Assembly (NCBI GenBank): GCA_022750355.1
Contig: JAKIVW010000117.1
Span: forward strand, 1-6,303
Direction of reading: 5' to 3'
DNA: 6,303 bases
Origin: Thermoplasmata archaeon
GTDB taxonomy: Archaea; Thermoplasmatota; Thermoplasmata; Lutacidiplasmatales; UBA184
Under the pieces are notes generated by a model. It was given only the letters and a program-made list of their open reading frames with translations. It did no database searches and was not told the DNA's origin. How positions within the stretch are numbered: the first letter of the stretch is position 1; each line of letters opens with the position of its first letter. This document shows positions 1 to 6,132 of the stretch, in pieces. A program made the position numbers and the translations under genes.

Positions 1-37
1 TCTCCTCGAACCGGCGGCGCGCGAGACCGAGGGGGTG

Positions 38-45
38 TATAAATA
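38..45. promoter_or_regulatory. TATA-like box downstream of the operon
   Basis: TATAAATA on the plus strand reads TATTTATA on the minus strand, a good archaeal TATA match in either direction in an otherwise GC-rich sequence. On the minus strand it would start transcription near position 15 or below, serving a gene beyond the left edge. On the plus strand it would drive antisense RNA through the DUF35 gene, since no credible plus-strand gene follows. I favour the minus direction. This is inferred from sequence and position only. Confidence 0.4.
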
Positions 46-59
46 GCCTCGCCCGTGGG

Positions 60-77
60 AAAATCCGGACGGCCCGG
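60..77 (-). terminator. Weak candidate terminator of the six-gene operon
   Basis: About 25 nt past the DUF35 stop, the minus strand reads CCGG-GCCGT-CCGG followed by ATTTT. This is a 4-bp stem with a 5-nt loop and a run of four T. Archaeal termination usually relies on T-rich tracts, so the T run may matter more than the short hairpin. A second small hairpin (CCCC-GAT-GGGG) lies at 84-94. Neither is strong. Confidence 0.25.
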
Positions 78-101
78 AGCCAGCCCCGATGGGGTCGAAA
101 T

Positions 102-635
102 TCAGATTTCGGTACGGAACCGGTAGAACCAGCGACCGTCTCCGATCTCGTACGACTCGAGGCGGACCGGCTGGCCGATGTGGAGCTCGGTCCAGGGCCG
201 GCCTTCGATCCGCCCGAACAGGCGGAGCGGTGCGCCTTCGAGGTCGACGAGCCCCACCGCGAACGGAACCTCGCTCTCCATCCCGAGCGGGGCGCCCCCG
301 AGGACCGCACTGAACGCGTACAGATGACCGCGCTCGGGGAGGTCGACCCACTCGAGCGTTTCTCCGTGGCACTGGGGACACGCGGTCCGGGGCGGCCACA
401 GGAGGAGGTTGTCCTTCGGGCAACGGGTCGTCGAGACGATGCCCTCCTTCAATCGCTCGAAGAAGTGGGAGAGCCGGGTCTGGTCCGCGGTCTCGAGAGG
501 GAAGAAGTCGAGCAGGAACGGCCGCTTCTCCCGGGGTGGGACCGGAGTGGGGAGGGAAGGCGTCACCGACCCGGAGTCCGAAGTTGGCGGCGCCGCCGAA
601 GGGACCGGACGCCGGGGACGGGTTTCGGCGCTCAC
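102..635 (-). CDS. DUF35 / OB-fold zinc-ribbon protein, thiolase partner
   Basis: A 177-residue protein of the DUF35 family (rubredoxin-like zinc ribbon plus OB fold). In archaea these proteins are known to bind thiolases and HMG-CoA synthase and help pass acyl-CoA intermediates. The usual order is visible: an N-terminal helix segment (about 48-67), a ribbon with Cys72, Cys86 and Cys89 next to a Trp-Pro-Pro-Arg stretch (80-83), then an OB domain (about 95-175) with a Pro-Phe-Ala-Val-Gly-Leu-Val core. The second ribbon Cys is replaced by Asp75. The GTG start at 633-635 overlaps the thiolase TGA in a GTGA, which supports translational coupling. Residues 1-38 are Pro-rich and non-conserved in character. 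A GTG at 564-566 (codon 24) is an alternative start, though neither has a strong ribosome-binding site. It is likely the structural partner of the thiolase encoded just upstream. Confidence 0.85.
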   Translation of the reverse strand: MSAETRPRRPVPSAAPPTSDSGSVTPSLPTPVPPREKRPFLLDFFPLETADQTRLSHFFERLKEGIVSTTRCPKDNLLLWPPRTACPQCHGETLEWVDLPERGHLYAFSAVLGGAPLGMESEVPFAVGLVDLEGAPLRLFGRIEGRPWTELHIGQPVRLESYEIGDGRWFYRFRTEI

Positions 636-1816
636 GACGCCCGCCCGCCTTGGTAGATCATGACGGAATGGACGTTGGCACTTCCCGAGAGGTTGTGGAC
701 GAGGGCCCACTCCGGGTTCGGCACCGCGCGGGCGGCGGGGACCTTCCCCGCGAACTGCCGGTAAACCTCGACGGCTTGCGCGATCCCCGTCGCCCCGAGC
801 GGATGGCCGCAGCCGAGCAATCCCCCTCGGGGATTCACGACGACCTTCCCCCCGATGTCTCCCTGCCCATCGGCCGCAAATTGACCGCCCTTCCCGGTCG
901 CCGCCCAACCGAACATCTCGTATTCGATGATCTCGGAGATCGTGAAGCAATCGTGGACCTCCGCGAAATCGATCGTATCGGCGTCGACGCCGGCCCGGTC
1001 GAACGCTTCGCGGGCCGCATGTCGGAGGCCGGTCCATTCGGTGAGGGACCCTGCGTTGGCCAGGTTGTGGAAGTTGGAGTACTGACCCGTCCCGCGCACC
1101 CAGGCGGGAGAGTCGGTGTACTTCGCCGCCAGCTCCGCCGCGACCAGAACGACCGCGGCCGCCCCATCCGTCATCGACGAACAGTCTCCCAGCCGCAGCG
1201 GAGGTGCCACGACCGGCAGGCGGAGGAGTTTGTCCCGGGGGAACTTCTTCTCGTAGAACTGGGCCTCCGGGTTCGTATTGGCGAACCGATGGTTCTTCTC
1301 CGAGACCGCGGCCATCTGTTCGTCGGTCGTTCCGTACTCGAGCTGATGACGCTGCGCGACCATCGCGAAGAACGGCGGTGCCGTAGCCCCGTGCGGCCCG
1401 TCCCAGGCGCGGTCCATCACGCACGCCATCGAGGAGTTGGCCTCGGCCATCGAGGGTAAGTTCATCTTCTCGACTCCCACCGCGACCGCGACATCCGAAA
1501 GACCCGACGCGATGGCCGCGTACGCCGAACGGATCGCCGACTGACCGGACGCGCAGGCGAGCTCGGTCCGTTGGATGATCCGGTGGGGCCGGAGTCCCAT
1601 CTGCTCGGCGGCGAACGGCGCGACGTGCGATTGGAAGGCGAAGCGCTCGGGCTCGGCGGCCCCCAGGAACAGCGAGTCGACGTCCTCGGCGCGAAGTTCC
1701 GGCATCTCCCGGAACAGGGCTGCGCCGACCTCCTGGGCGAGTTCGGCCCAGGTCGACGGGCGAACCCCGAACTTGGTGGTCGTCCCGCCGACCAGCGCCA
1801 CGTCCCGGACGTTCAT
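632..1816 (-). CDS. Archaeal/SCP-x-type thiolase (acetyl-CoA C-acyltransferase)
   Basis: A 394-residue thiolase, full length for the archaeal acetoacetyl-CoA thiolase/SCP-x group. It should catalyse the reversible Claisen condensation or cleavage of acyl-CoA with acetyl-CoA in the cytoplasm. Visible catalytic features are the nucleophile Cys88 in a CASGQSAIR context, His288 in EVHDCFT, His338 in GCGHPLGATG and a C-terminal HNLSG (374-378). The HDCF and HNxSG forms mark the archaeal/SCP-x branch rather than bacterial degradative thiolases, which carry an NEAFA motif and a second catalytic Cys near the end. The ATG at 1814-1816 overlaps the dehydrogenase stop (ATGA), with GGTGG shortly before it. 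Pairing with DUF35 is typical of the archaeal mevalonate entry complex, but no HMG-CoA synthase is in this window. The acyl substrate cannot be read from the sequence. It could be acetoacetyl-CoA or a longer 3-ketoacyl-CoA. Confidence 0.88.
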   Translation of the reverse strand: MNVRDVALVGGTTTKFGVRPSTWAELAQEVGAALFREMPELRAEDVDSLFLGAAEPERFAFQSHVAPFAAEQMGLRPHRIIQRTELACASGQSAIRSAYAAIASGLSDVAVAVGVEKMNLPSMAEANSSMACVMDRAWDGPHGATAPPFFAMVAQRHQLEYGTTDEQMAAVSEKNHRFANTNPEAQFYEKKFPRDKLLRLPVVAPPLRLGDCSSMTDGAAAVVLVAAELAAKYTDSPAWVRGTGQYSNFHNLANAGSLTEWTGLRHAAREAFDRAGVDADTIDFAEVHDCFTISEIIEYEMFGWAATGKGGQFAADGQGDIGGKVVVNPRGGLLGCGHPLGATGIAQAVEVYRQFAGKVPAARAVPNPEWALVHNLSGSANVHSVMIYQGGRAS

Positions 1817-2946
1817 GCGGCCACCGCCCGGATCGCGGCGGCCACGCGGTCCCCCGCTTCGGAGGTCGCCGCCGTACCGCCCTGATCGTACGTCCCCGAC
1901 CCCGTTTGAGCGAGGACCGCCGCGAGCGACCGTTCGAGACGATCGGCTTGGCCCAGCAGCCGTGGATCGTGGTGGCGGTCTCCGAGCCAGCGGAGCATCT
2001 GCTCGACCGCGAAGAACGTGGCGAACGGGTTCACCTGGTTCTTGCCGGCATATTTGGGGGCGGAACCGTGGACCGGTTCGAACATGGCGTGGTCCGCGCC
2101 GATGTTGCCGCCCGAGGCGAACCCCATGCCGCCCTGCAGGACCGAGGCGAGGTCGGTGACGATGTCCCCCATCATGTTCGTCGTGACCGCGACATTGTAC
2201 CGTTCCGGGTTTCGGACGAGCCACTGGGTGAACGCATCCACGTAGGCGTAATCCCGCTCGATCTCGGAGTATTCCTTTGCGACGCGGTCAAATGTTTCGC
2301 GGAAGAATCGGCAGCCTTCCATGACGTTCGACTTGTCGATGCAGGTGACCCGCTTGACGCCGTCCGCCGGGGCTCCCCGGGGGCGGGCGCGGGCGAGTTC
2401 GAACGCATACCGAATGACCCGTTCCGACCCCTTCCGGGTGATAATCCGGGTATCGACGGCCACCTCCGTCTCTCCCCCCCGGCGGAGTCGTCCGCGCGCC
2501 GGCGTGTACAGGTCCTCTGTGTTCTCCCGAACGATCACCATGTCGACGTATTGGGGCGACCAGACCTGCCGATACGTCCCGCTGATCCTGTGGAGCACCC
2601 CCGGGTAGAGCCGACAGGGGCGCACATTCGCGAACAGGTCGAGTCCCTCGCGGAGCCCCAATACGAGGGCGCGTCCGGCGAGGTCGCCGTTGGCGAGGGT
2701 GGCGCCCGGCCAGCCCACCGCTCCGAGCAGGATCGCGTCGGCGGAACGCGAAGCGGCTTCGGCCTCCGGTTCCCACTCGCGCCCGGTCTTGAGATAGTAC
2801 TGTCCCCCGCCGGGATACTCCGTCAGATGCCAAGGGGCCGGAGCGCCCTCCGAGAGGGCGTCGAGCACTTTCCGGCCCTCGCGCAACACCTCCGGACCCG
2901 TCCCGTCCCCCGGGAAGAGAGCGATCTCGTAGCCCGCGTCCTTCAT
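1813..2946 (-). CDS. Beta-decarboxylating dehydrogenase (3-isopropylmalate / homoisocitrate / isocitrate DH family)
   Basis: A 377-residue member of the IPMDH/IDH family, which oxidatively decarboxylates a 2-hydroxy-3-carboxy acid to a 2-oxoacid. The N-terminus has FPGDGTGPE (11-19). Family catalytic residues are visible: Arg99, Arg109, Arg140, Tyr147 (in RENTEDLY), Lys205, and metal-binding Asp237, Asp261 and Asp265. The HGSAPKYAGK segment (293-302) carries Lys298, Tyr299 and Val305, which align by eye with E. coli IDH Lys344, Tyr345 and Val351, the NADP determinants. This suggests NADP use. In the substrate helix the two residues three and four before Arg99 are Leu96 and Val95. That is like IPMDH (Leu-Leu) and unlike the Arg of Thermus homoisocitrate dehydrogenase or the Ser/Asn of IDH. 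The ATG at 2944-2946 overlaps the small-subunit stop and follows a GGGAG. Family membership is secure; the substrate is not. Confidence 0.9.
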   Translation of the reverse strand: MKDAGYEIALFPGDGTGPEVLREGRKVLDALSEGAPAPWHLTEYPGGGQYYLKTGREWEPEAEAASRSADAILLGAVGWPGATLANGDLAGRALVLGLREGLDLFANVRPCRLYPGVLHRISGTYRQVWSPQYVDMVIVRENTEDLYTPARGRLRRGGETEVAVDTRIITRKGSERVIRYAFELARARPRGAPADGVKRVTCIDKSNVMEGCRFFRETFDRVAKEYSEIERDYAYVDAFTQWLVRNPERYNVAVTTNMMGDIVTDLASVLQGGMGFASGGNIGADHAMFEPVHGSAPKYAGKNQVNPFATFFAVEQMLRWLGDRHHDPRLLGQADRLERSLAAVLAQTGSGTYDQGGTAATSEAGDRVAAAIRAVAA

Positions 2947-3467
2947 GCCGCTCCCGCGACCGCTTTTCGGCGGGCGAGCTCGACGCGGACCTTCTCCACG
3001 AGCCCACCGACCTCCAACAGTTCGAGGAGATGCGCGGGGAGGGGCGGAAACGTCACGAAGGCTCCGGTCCGGAGGTTCGTGATCTTCCCGGCGCGCATTT
3101 CGATACGGGCGGTGTCGCCCTTCTCGAAGATCTTGCGAACCCCCCGGACCTCGATCGTGGGGATCCCGAGGTTGATCGCGTTCCGGTAGAAGATACGGGC
3201 GAACGAATCCGCGACGACCGCCCCGACTCCGATGGCGCGCATCGCTTGGGGGGCGTGCTCGCGGCTCGACCCGCACGCAAAATTCTCGTCCGCCACGATG
3301 ATGTCGCCCTCCCGGGCTTCCGTGGCGAACTCGGGGAGCGCGATCTCGAAGACGTGCTTCTTGAGCTCGTTCGGGTCGATGATGGTGAGATGCTTTCCGG
3401 AGATGATCTGGTCGGTGTCGACGTCGGCTCCCAGCACCCAGACCCGGCCCTCGATGACGTCCTTCAC
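2943..3467 (-). CDS. leuD: 3-isopropylmalate / homoaconitate-type dehydratase small subunit
   Basis: A 174-residue swivelling-domain subunit that completes the active site of the 4Fe-4S dehydratase encoded upstream. The DVDTDQII start (15-22) and the GSSREHAP signature (66-73) are clear, and Asp87-Ser88-Phe89 and Arg95-Asn96 fit the family. In the flexible substrate loop the sequence is GKHLTII (24-30). At the place where methanogen homoaconitase carries Tyr-Leu-Arg-Thr this protein has His-Leu-Thr-Ile, so the arginine for a gamma-carboxylate is missing. It may therefore be an isopropylmalate- or citramalate-type isomerase. The start is GTG at 3465-3467, chosen because AGGAG lies 5 nt upstream (3473-3477) and family homology begins immediately. 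That Shine-Dalgarno overlaps the large-subunit TAG, leaving an 8-nt gap between the genes. The symbol reflects the family, not a proven leucine role. Confidence 0.88.
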   Translation of the reverse strand: MKDVIEGRVWVLGADVDTDQIISGKHLTIIDPNELKKHVFEIALPEFATEAREGDIIVADENFACGSSREHAPQAMRAIGVGAVVADSFARIFYRNAINLGIPTIEVRGVRKIFEKGDTARIEMRAGKITNLRTGAFVTFPPLPAHLLELLEVGGLVEKVRVELARRKAVAGAA

Positions 3468-3472
3468 CGGAG

Positions 3473-3477
3473 CTCCT
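3473..3477 (-). promoter_or_regulatory. Shine-Dalgarno deciding the small-subunit GTG start
   Basis: AGGAG on the minus strand sits 5 nt before the GTG at 3467 and overlaps the TAG stop of the large subunit. It is the clearest ribosome-binding site in the operon. It serves the only junction that is a gap rather than an overlap, so the small subunit can be initiated by ribosomes finishing the large subunit. Confidence 0.6.
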
Positions 3478-4759
3478 ACATCAGGTCCCGCGGGTCGGTG
3501 AGCTCGCCGCGGATCGCGGCGGCGACCGTCGCGGCGGGGGAGAGCAGGTAGATCCGGGCTTCCTTCGCTCCCATTCGTCCCGGGAAGTTCCGGTTCGACG
3601 AGGAAGCGCAGACCTCGTCCGGCGCGAGGATCCCCATGTTCCCGCCGAAGCACGCGGAGCAGCTCGAATTGGTGAAGACCGCTCCGGCTTTGGTGAAGGT
3701 CTCGATGATCCCCTCCTCCAGGCACTGCTGGTAGATCTTCGTGGACGCCGGAGAGACGATGAACCGAACTCCGGGGGCGACTTTGTTGCCCTTCATCATC
3801 GCCGCCCCTTCCCGAAGGTCCTCGATCCGGGCGTTGGTGCAGGAACCCAGGAACACCTGATCGACCTTCACGTGCTCGAGGACGACCTCGGGGAGCGGGC
3901 GAACGTTGTCGGGGGAGTAGGGACACGCGACCATGGGCGGCATGTCGCTCACGTCGATGTCGATCGTCCGCTCGTAGGCCGCGTCCGCGTCGGCGCGCAG
4001 CGGGTGCATCGAGTGCTTCGCGATGGGTCGGAGGTAATCGAAGGTTTTCTCGTCGGGCGCGACCATGCCCGCCTTCGCCCCCATCTCCGTCGTCATGTTG
4101 CAGATCGTGAACCGCTCGGGCATCGAGAGCGCCTCGATGGTCGGGCCGGAGAACTCGACCGCCTTGTACGTCGCGCCGGTGGTCTTGACCTCGCCGAGAA
4201 TTCGGAGGATCAGGTCCTTCGCCGTGACCCCGCGGCCGAACCGACCGCGGACCCGGATGTGCAGCGTCGGGGGAACCTTCAACCAGAGCTGGCCGAGCGC
4301 GAGGACGGCCGCCATCTCGGTCGGCCCGATCCCCGCCGCGACCGCCCCCATGGCCCCCAGCATGTTGGTGTGCGAGTCCGTTCCCACCGCGAGGTCGCCC
4401 GGGACGACCCAACCGTTCTCGGCGAGGATCTGGTGGCAGATCCCGTGGTTCCCGACGTCGTAGAAGTGGGGGAGGTGAGTTTCCGCCGCAAATTTGCGGA
4501 GAATGCGATGAAGGATGGCCGCCCCTTCCGTGGACGCCGGCACCCAGTGGTCGATCGCGATCACGACCCGGTCCGGATCCCAGACCGTCTCGGCGCCCAT
4601 CTGGTGGAACGGGAGTACCGTCTGGGCGCCCTGCTCGTGCATCATCGCGAGGTCGACATTCCCCTCCACGATCTGCCCGGGAACGACGTGGTCCAAGCCC
4701 CCCGCCCGAGCGAGGATCTTCTCCGCCAACGTCATGCCGTGACCGTTGGAGGCGCTCAT
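3476..4759 (-). CDS. leuC: 3-isopropylmalate / homoaconitate-type dehydratase large subunit (4Fe-4S)
   Basis: A 427-residue aconitase-superfamily large subunit that isomerises a 2-hydroxy acid by dehydration and rehydration. It acts as a heterodimer with the next gene's product. The three iron-sulfur ligands are present: Cys307 in GSCTNARIEDL, and Cys367 and Cys370 in SSCSACFGG. Other family marks are DHWVPAST (70-77), GTDSHTNMLGAMG (126-138) with its His130, and the C-terminal SSSNRNFPGRMG (386-397). The length is typical of the archaeal ~420-residue class, shorter than bacterial LeuC (~470). The start at 4757-4759 is an ATG overlapping the synthase TGA (ATGA), preceded by GGTGG. An internal ATG at 4733-4735 (Met9) begins the conserved TLAEKIL and is the alternative. 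The large subunit does not by itself distinguish isopropylmalate, citramalate or homoaconitate. Confidence 0.92.
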   Translation of the reverse strand: MSASNGHGMTLAEKILARAGGLDHVVPGQIVEGNVDLAMMHEQGAQTVLPFHQMGAETVWDPDRVVIAIDHWVPASTEGAAILHRILRKFAAETHLPHFYDVGNHGICHQILAENGWVVPGDLAVGTDSHTNMLGAMGAVAAGIGPTEMAAVLALGQLWLKVPPTLHIRVRGRFGRGVTAKDLILRILGEVKTTGATYKAVEFSGPTIEALSMPERFTICNMTTEMGAKAGMVAPDEKTFDYLRPIAKHSMHPLRADADAAYERTIDIDVSDMPPMVACPYSPDNVRPLPEVVLEHVKVDQVFLGSCTNARIEDLREGAAMMKGNKVAPGVRFIVSPASTKIYQQCLEEGIIETFTKAGAVFTNSSCSACFGGNMGILAPDEVCASSSNRNFPGRMGAKEARIYLLSPAATVAAAIRGELTDPRDLM

Positions 4760-6003
4760 TGGGCCACCGCGCGGATCCCCAGGCTATCGACCATCGTCCA
4801 GAACTCGACATCGGTCAGGCCGGGGTGTTCGAAAAGGCGTCGGTACTCCTTCAAGAAGTGCCGAAGGTCCGATTTGGAGCGAGCTTCGGTCTCGGTTTTC
4901 ACGCGTTGCAACAGGTCGGTCAGCAGCGGTTCGCTCGCGGTAATGCCCCGCTCCTTCAGTTTCTCGACCAGGGCCGCCTTACCGGTGTGCTTGCCCAGGA
5001 TCATCTGGCGCTCACGGCCCACGACCTGCGGCTGCAACGGTTCGTACGTGAGCGTGTGCGCGAGAATGCCGTGCGTGTGAATGCCGGCCTCGTGCGAGAA
5101 GGCGTTGTATCCCACGAGGGCTTTGTTGGCCGCGATAGGTACGCCGGAGATCTCCTCTACGAGCTGAGACAGTTCGTACAGGCGTTCGGTCTTGATCCCG
5201 GTTCGAATGCCATACAGTGACTCCAGACAGAGTACGACCTCTTCCAACGAGGCGTTCCCCGCCCGCTCCCCCAGCCCGTTCACGCAGACGTGGGGAGCGA
5301 TGACGCCGCACTCGAGCGCGGTCAGGGTGTTGGCGGTCGCCAGACCGAAATCGTTGTGGCAGTGCACCGAGAGGTCCTTCGGCTGGACCCTACGACGGAA
5401 CTCCTGAAGATACCACCGGAACGTGAGAGGGGTCATGATCCCGACGGTGTCGGAGACGACCAGGCGGTCGGCCCCCGCCTCCTGCACTTCGCGGTAGAGC
5501 CGCTCGACGAAGTCGAACGGGGCGCGGACGGTGTCCTCGGTCACGAAGGCGACATGCAAGCCGGCCGCCTTCGCCTGACGGACCGTTTTCAGGCTGGCGG
5601 CGAGCACTTCGTCCTGCGTCATCTTGAGCTTGTACTGGAGGTGGACGTTGCTCGCGGCCACGAAGATCGCGATGTGCGTGGCGCCGCTCGCGATCACGGC
5701 GTCCACATCGGCCGGGACCGTGCGAGCTGCGGCGAGCACCTTCGCCTTGAGGCCGGCATGGGCGAGGAGTTCCACGGACCTCGCCTCCTTTTCGGAGACG
5801 ACGGGGATCCCCGCATTGAGGATGGGGATGCCGATATCCGAGAGGACCTCGGCGATCCGGAGCTTCTCCTCCGGCGAAAAATGGACCCCCGGAGTCTGCT
5901 CCCCGTCTCGAAGGGTCTCATCCCAAAAAATCGGATGTTCGGGGATATGCCGCTCCGAAGCTGTCGAGGAGTGGTAGTCCTCTACGAGCCGAGGCTCGAC
6001 CAT
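4756..6003 (-). CDS. 2-oxoacid chain-elongating synthase (LeuA/AksA/NifV-type, DRE-TIM family)
   Basis: A 415-residue acyltransferase condensing acetyl-CoA with a 2-oxoacid, the first step of an elongation cycle. Numbered from the ATG at 6001-6003, both family signatures are present. LRDGEQ (31-36) has the Lys spaced as in the LeuA signature, and VHCHNDFG (213-220) holds metal ligands His214 and His216. NGLGERAGN (242-250) and the HEAGIHTHG region (304-312) follow. The TIM barrel covers about 24-290, followed by short subdomains. The C-terminal leucine-sensing domain of classical LeuA (500+ residues) is absent, as in AksA, NifV and homocitrate synthases. DETLRDGEQTPGV and PVVSEKEA read closest to methanogen AksA from memory. 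Re-citrate synthase is another relative. GTG at 6013-6015 is possible, but GGTGG sits 8 nt before the ATG. Product could be homocitrate, citramalate or isopropylmalate. Confidence 0.88.
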   Translation of the reverse strand: MVEPRLVEDYHSSTASERHIPEHPIFWDETLRDGEQTPGVHFSPEEKLRIAEVLSDIGIPILNAGIPVVSEKEARSVELLAHAGLKAKVLAAARTVPADVDAVIASGATHIAIFVAASNVHLQYKLKMTQDEVLAASLKTVRQAKAAGLHVAFVTEDTVRAPFDFVERLYREVQEAGADRLVVSDTVGIMTPLTFRWYLQEFRRRVQPKDLSVHCHNDFGLATANTLTALECGVIAPHVCVNGLGERAGNASLEEVVLCLESLYGIRTGIKTERLYELSQLVEEISGVPIAANKALVGYNAFSHEAGIHTHGILAHTLTYEPLQPQVVGRERQMILGKHTGKAALVEKLKERGITASEPLLTDLLQRVKTETEARSKSDLRHFLKEYRRLFEHPGLTDVEFWTMVDSLGIRAVAQ

Positions 6004-6026
6004 TACCGCTTCCACCCGTCGGCTCG

Positions 6027-6034
6027 AATTAACC
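6027..6034 (-). promoter_or_regulatory. Candidate TATA box for the six-gene operon
   Basis: The minus strand reads GGTTAATT, preceded by the purine-rich ACAAA expected of a BRE. Its centre is about 25 nt before position 6005, so it would give an almost leaderless transcript for the synthase ATG at 6003. In that case the GGTGG near 6012-6016 would lie outside the message. The other option is the AT element at 6100-6107 used on this strand, giving a leader of about 75 nt. I cannot decide between them. Confidence 0.35.
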
Positions 6035-6080
6035 TTTGTCGCGTGCCGGCCGCCGAAGTTCGCCGGAGACTACGTGGTAA

Positions 6081-6117
6081 CACCGGCGTGGCGTCAGTAC
6101 TTAAATACCGTCCGGTG
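6081..6117. repeat. CACCGG...CCGGTG inverted repeat spanning the divergent promoter
   Basis: CACCGG at 6081-6086 and its exact reverse complement CCGGTG at 6112-6117 flank the TATA-like element at 6100-6107. A related GCACCG follows at 6125-6130. The arms are short and 25 nt apart, so this may be chance in GC-rich DNA. The position around a TATA box would suit a regulator-binding site. Confidence 0.25.
6100..6107 (+). promoter_or_regulatory. TATA box for the oxidoreductase gene
   Basis: CTTAAATA is a near-consensus archaeal TATA box in a GC-rich surround. A start about 25 nt downstream, near 6129, would give a leader of about 35 nt before the ATG at 6164. That fits the visible GAGG ribosome-binding site. 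On the opposite strand the element reads TATTTAAG and could also serve the minus-strand operon. Confidence 0.6.
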
Positions 6118-6132
6118 CTGAATTGCACCGTA

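Noticed and set aside
89..313. 74-codon plus-strand frame downstream of the TATA box at 38-45
   Set aside because: Although placed suitably behind the box, the product is Arg-rich without motif and lies antisense to the DUF35 OB domain.
536..1459. 307-codon open frame on the plus strand
   Set aside because: Antisense to the thiolase and DUF35 genes, without motifs or a ribosome-binding site.
1817..2224. Upstream in-frame extension of the thiolase
   Set aside because: The extension is low-complexity shadow of the dehydrogenase gene. The ATG at 1816 starts the conserved thiolase N-terminus and overlaps the upstream stop as elsewhere in the operon.
1906..3189. 427-codon open frame on the plus strand
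   Set aside because: It lies antisense to the dehydrogenase and small subunit, whose motifs are intact. Its translation is Arg/Pro-rich with no recognisable motif. Long antisense frames are expected in GC-rich coding DNA.
3468..4811. Upstream in-frame extension of the small subunit
   Set aside because: It runs through the large-subunit gene in another frame and is Gly/Arg-rich noise. A good Shine-Dalgarno places the start at the GTG at 3467.
3872..5080. 402-codon open frame on the plus strand
   Set aside because: Antisense to the dehydratase large subunit and synthase. Composition is Arg/Asp/Val-biased and no family is recognised.
4756..6003. Re-citrate synthase feeding an isocitrate/2-oxoglutarate branch
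   Set aside because: The family is close and the set plus a KorA-like gene would make an oxidative TCA arm. However, the dehydrogenase lacks the Ser and Asn that hold isocitrate in IDH, so I kept this as an alternative rather than the call.
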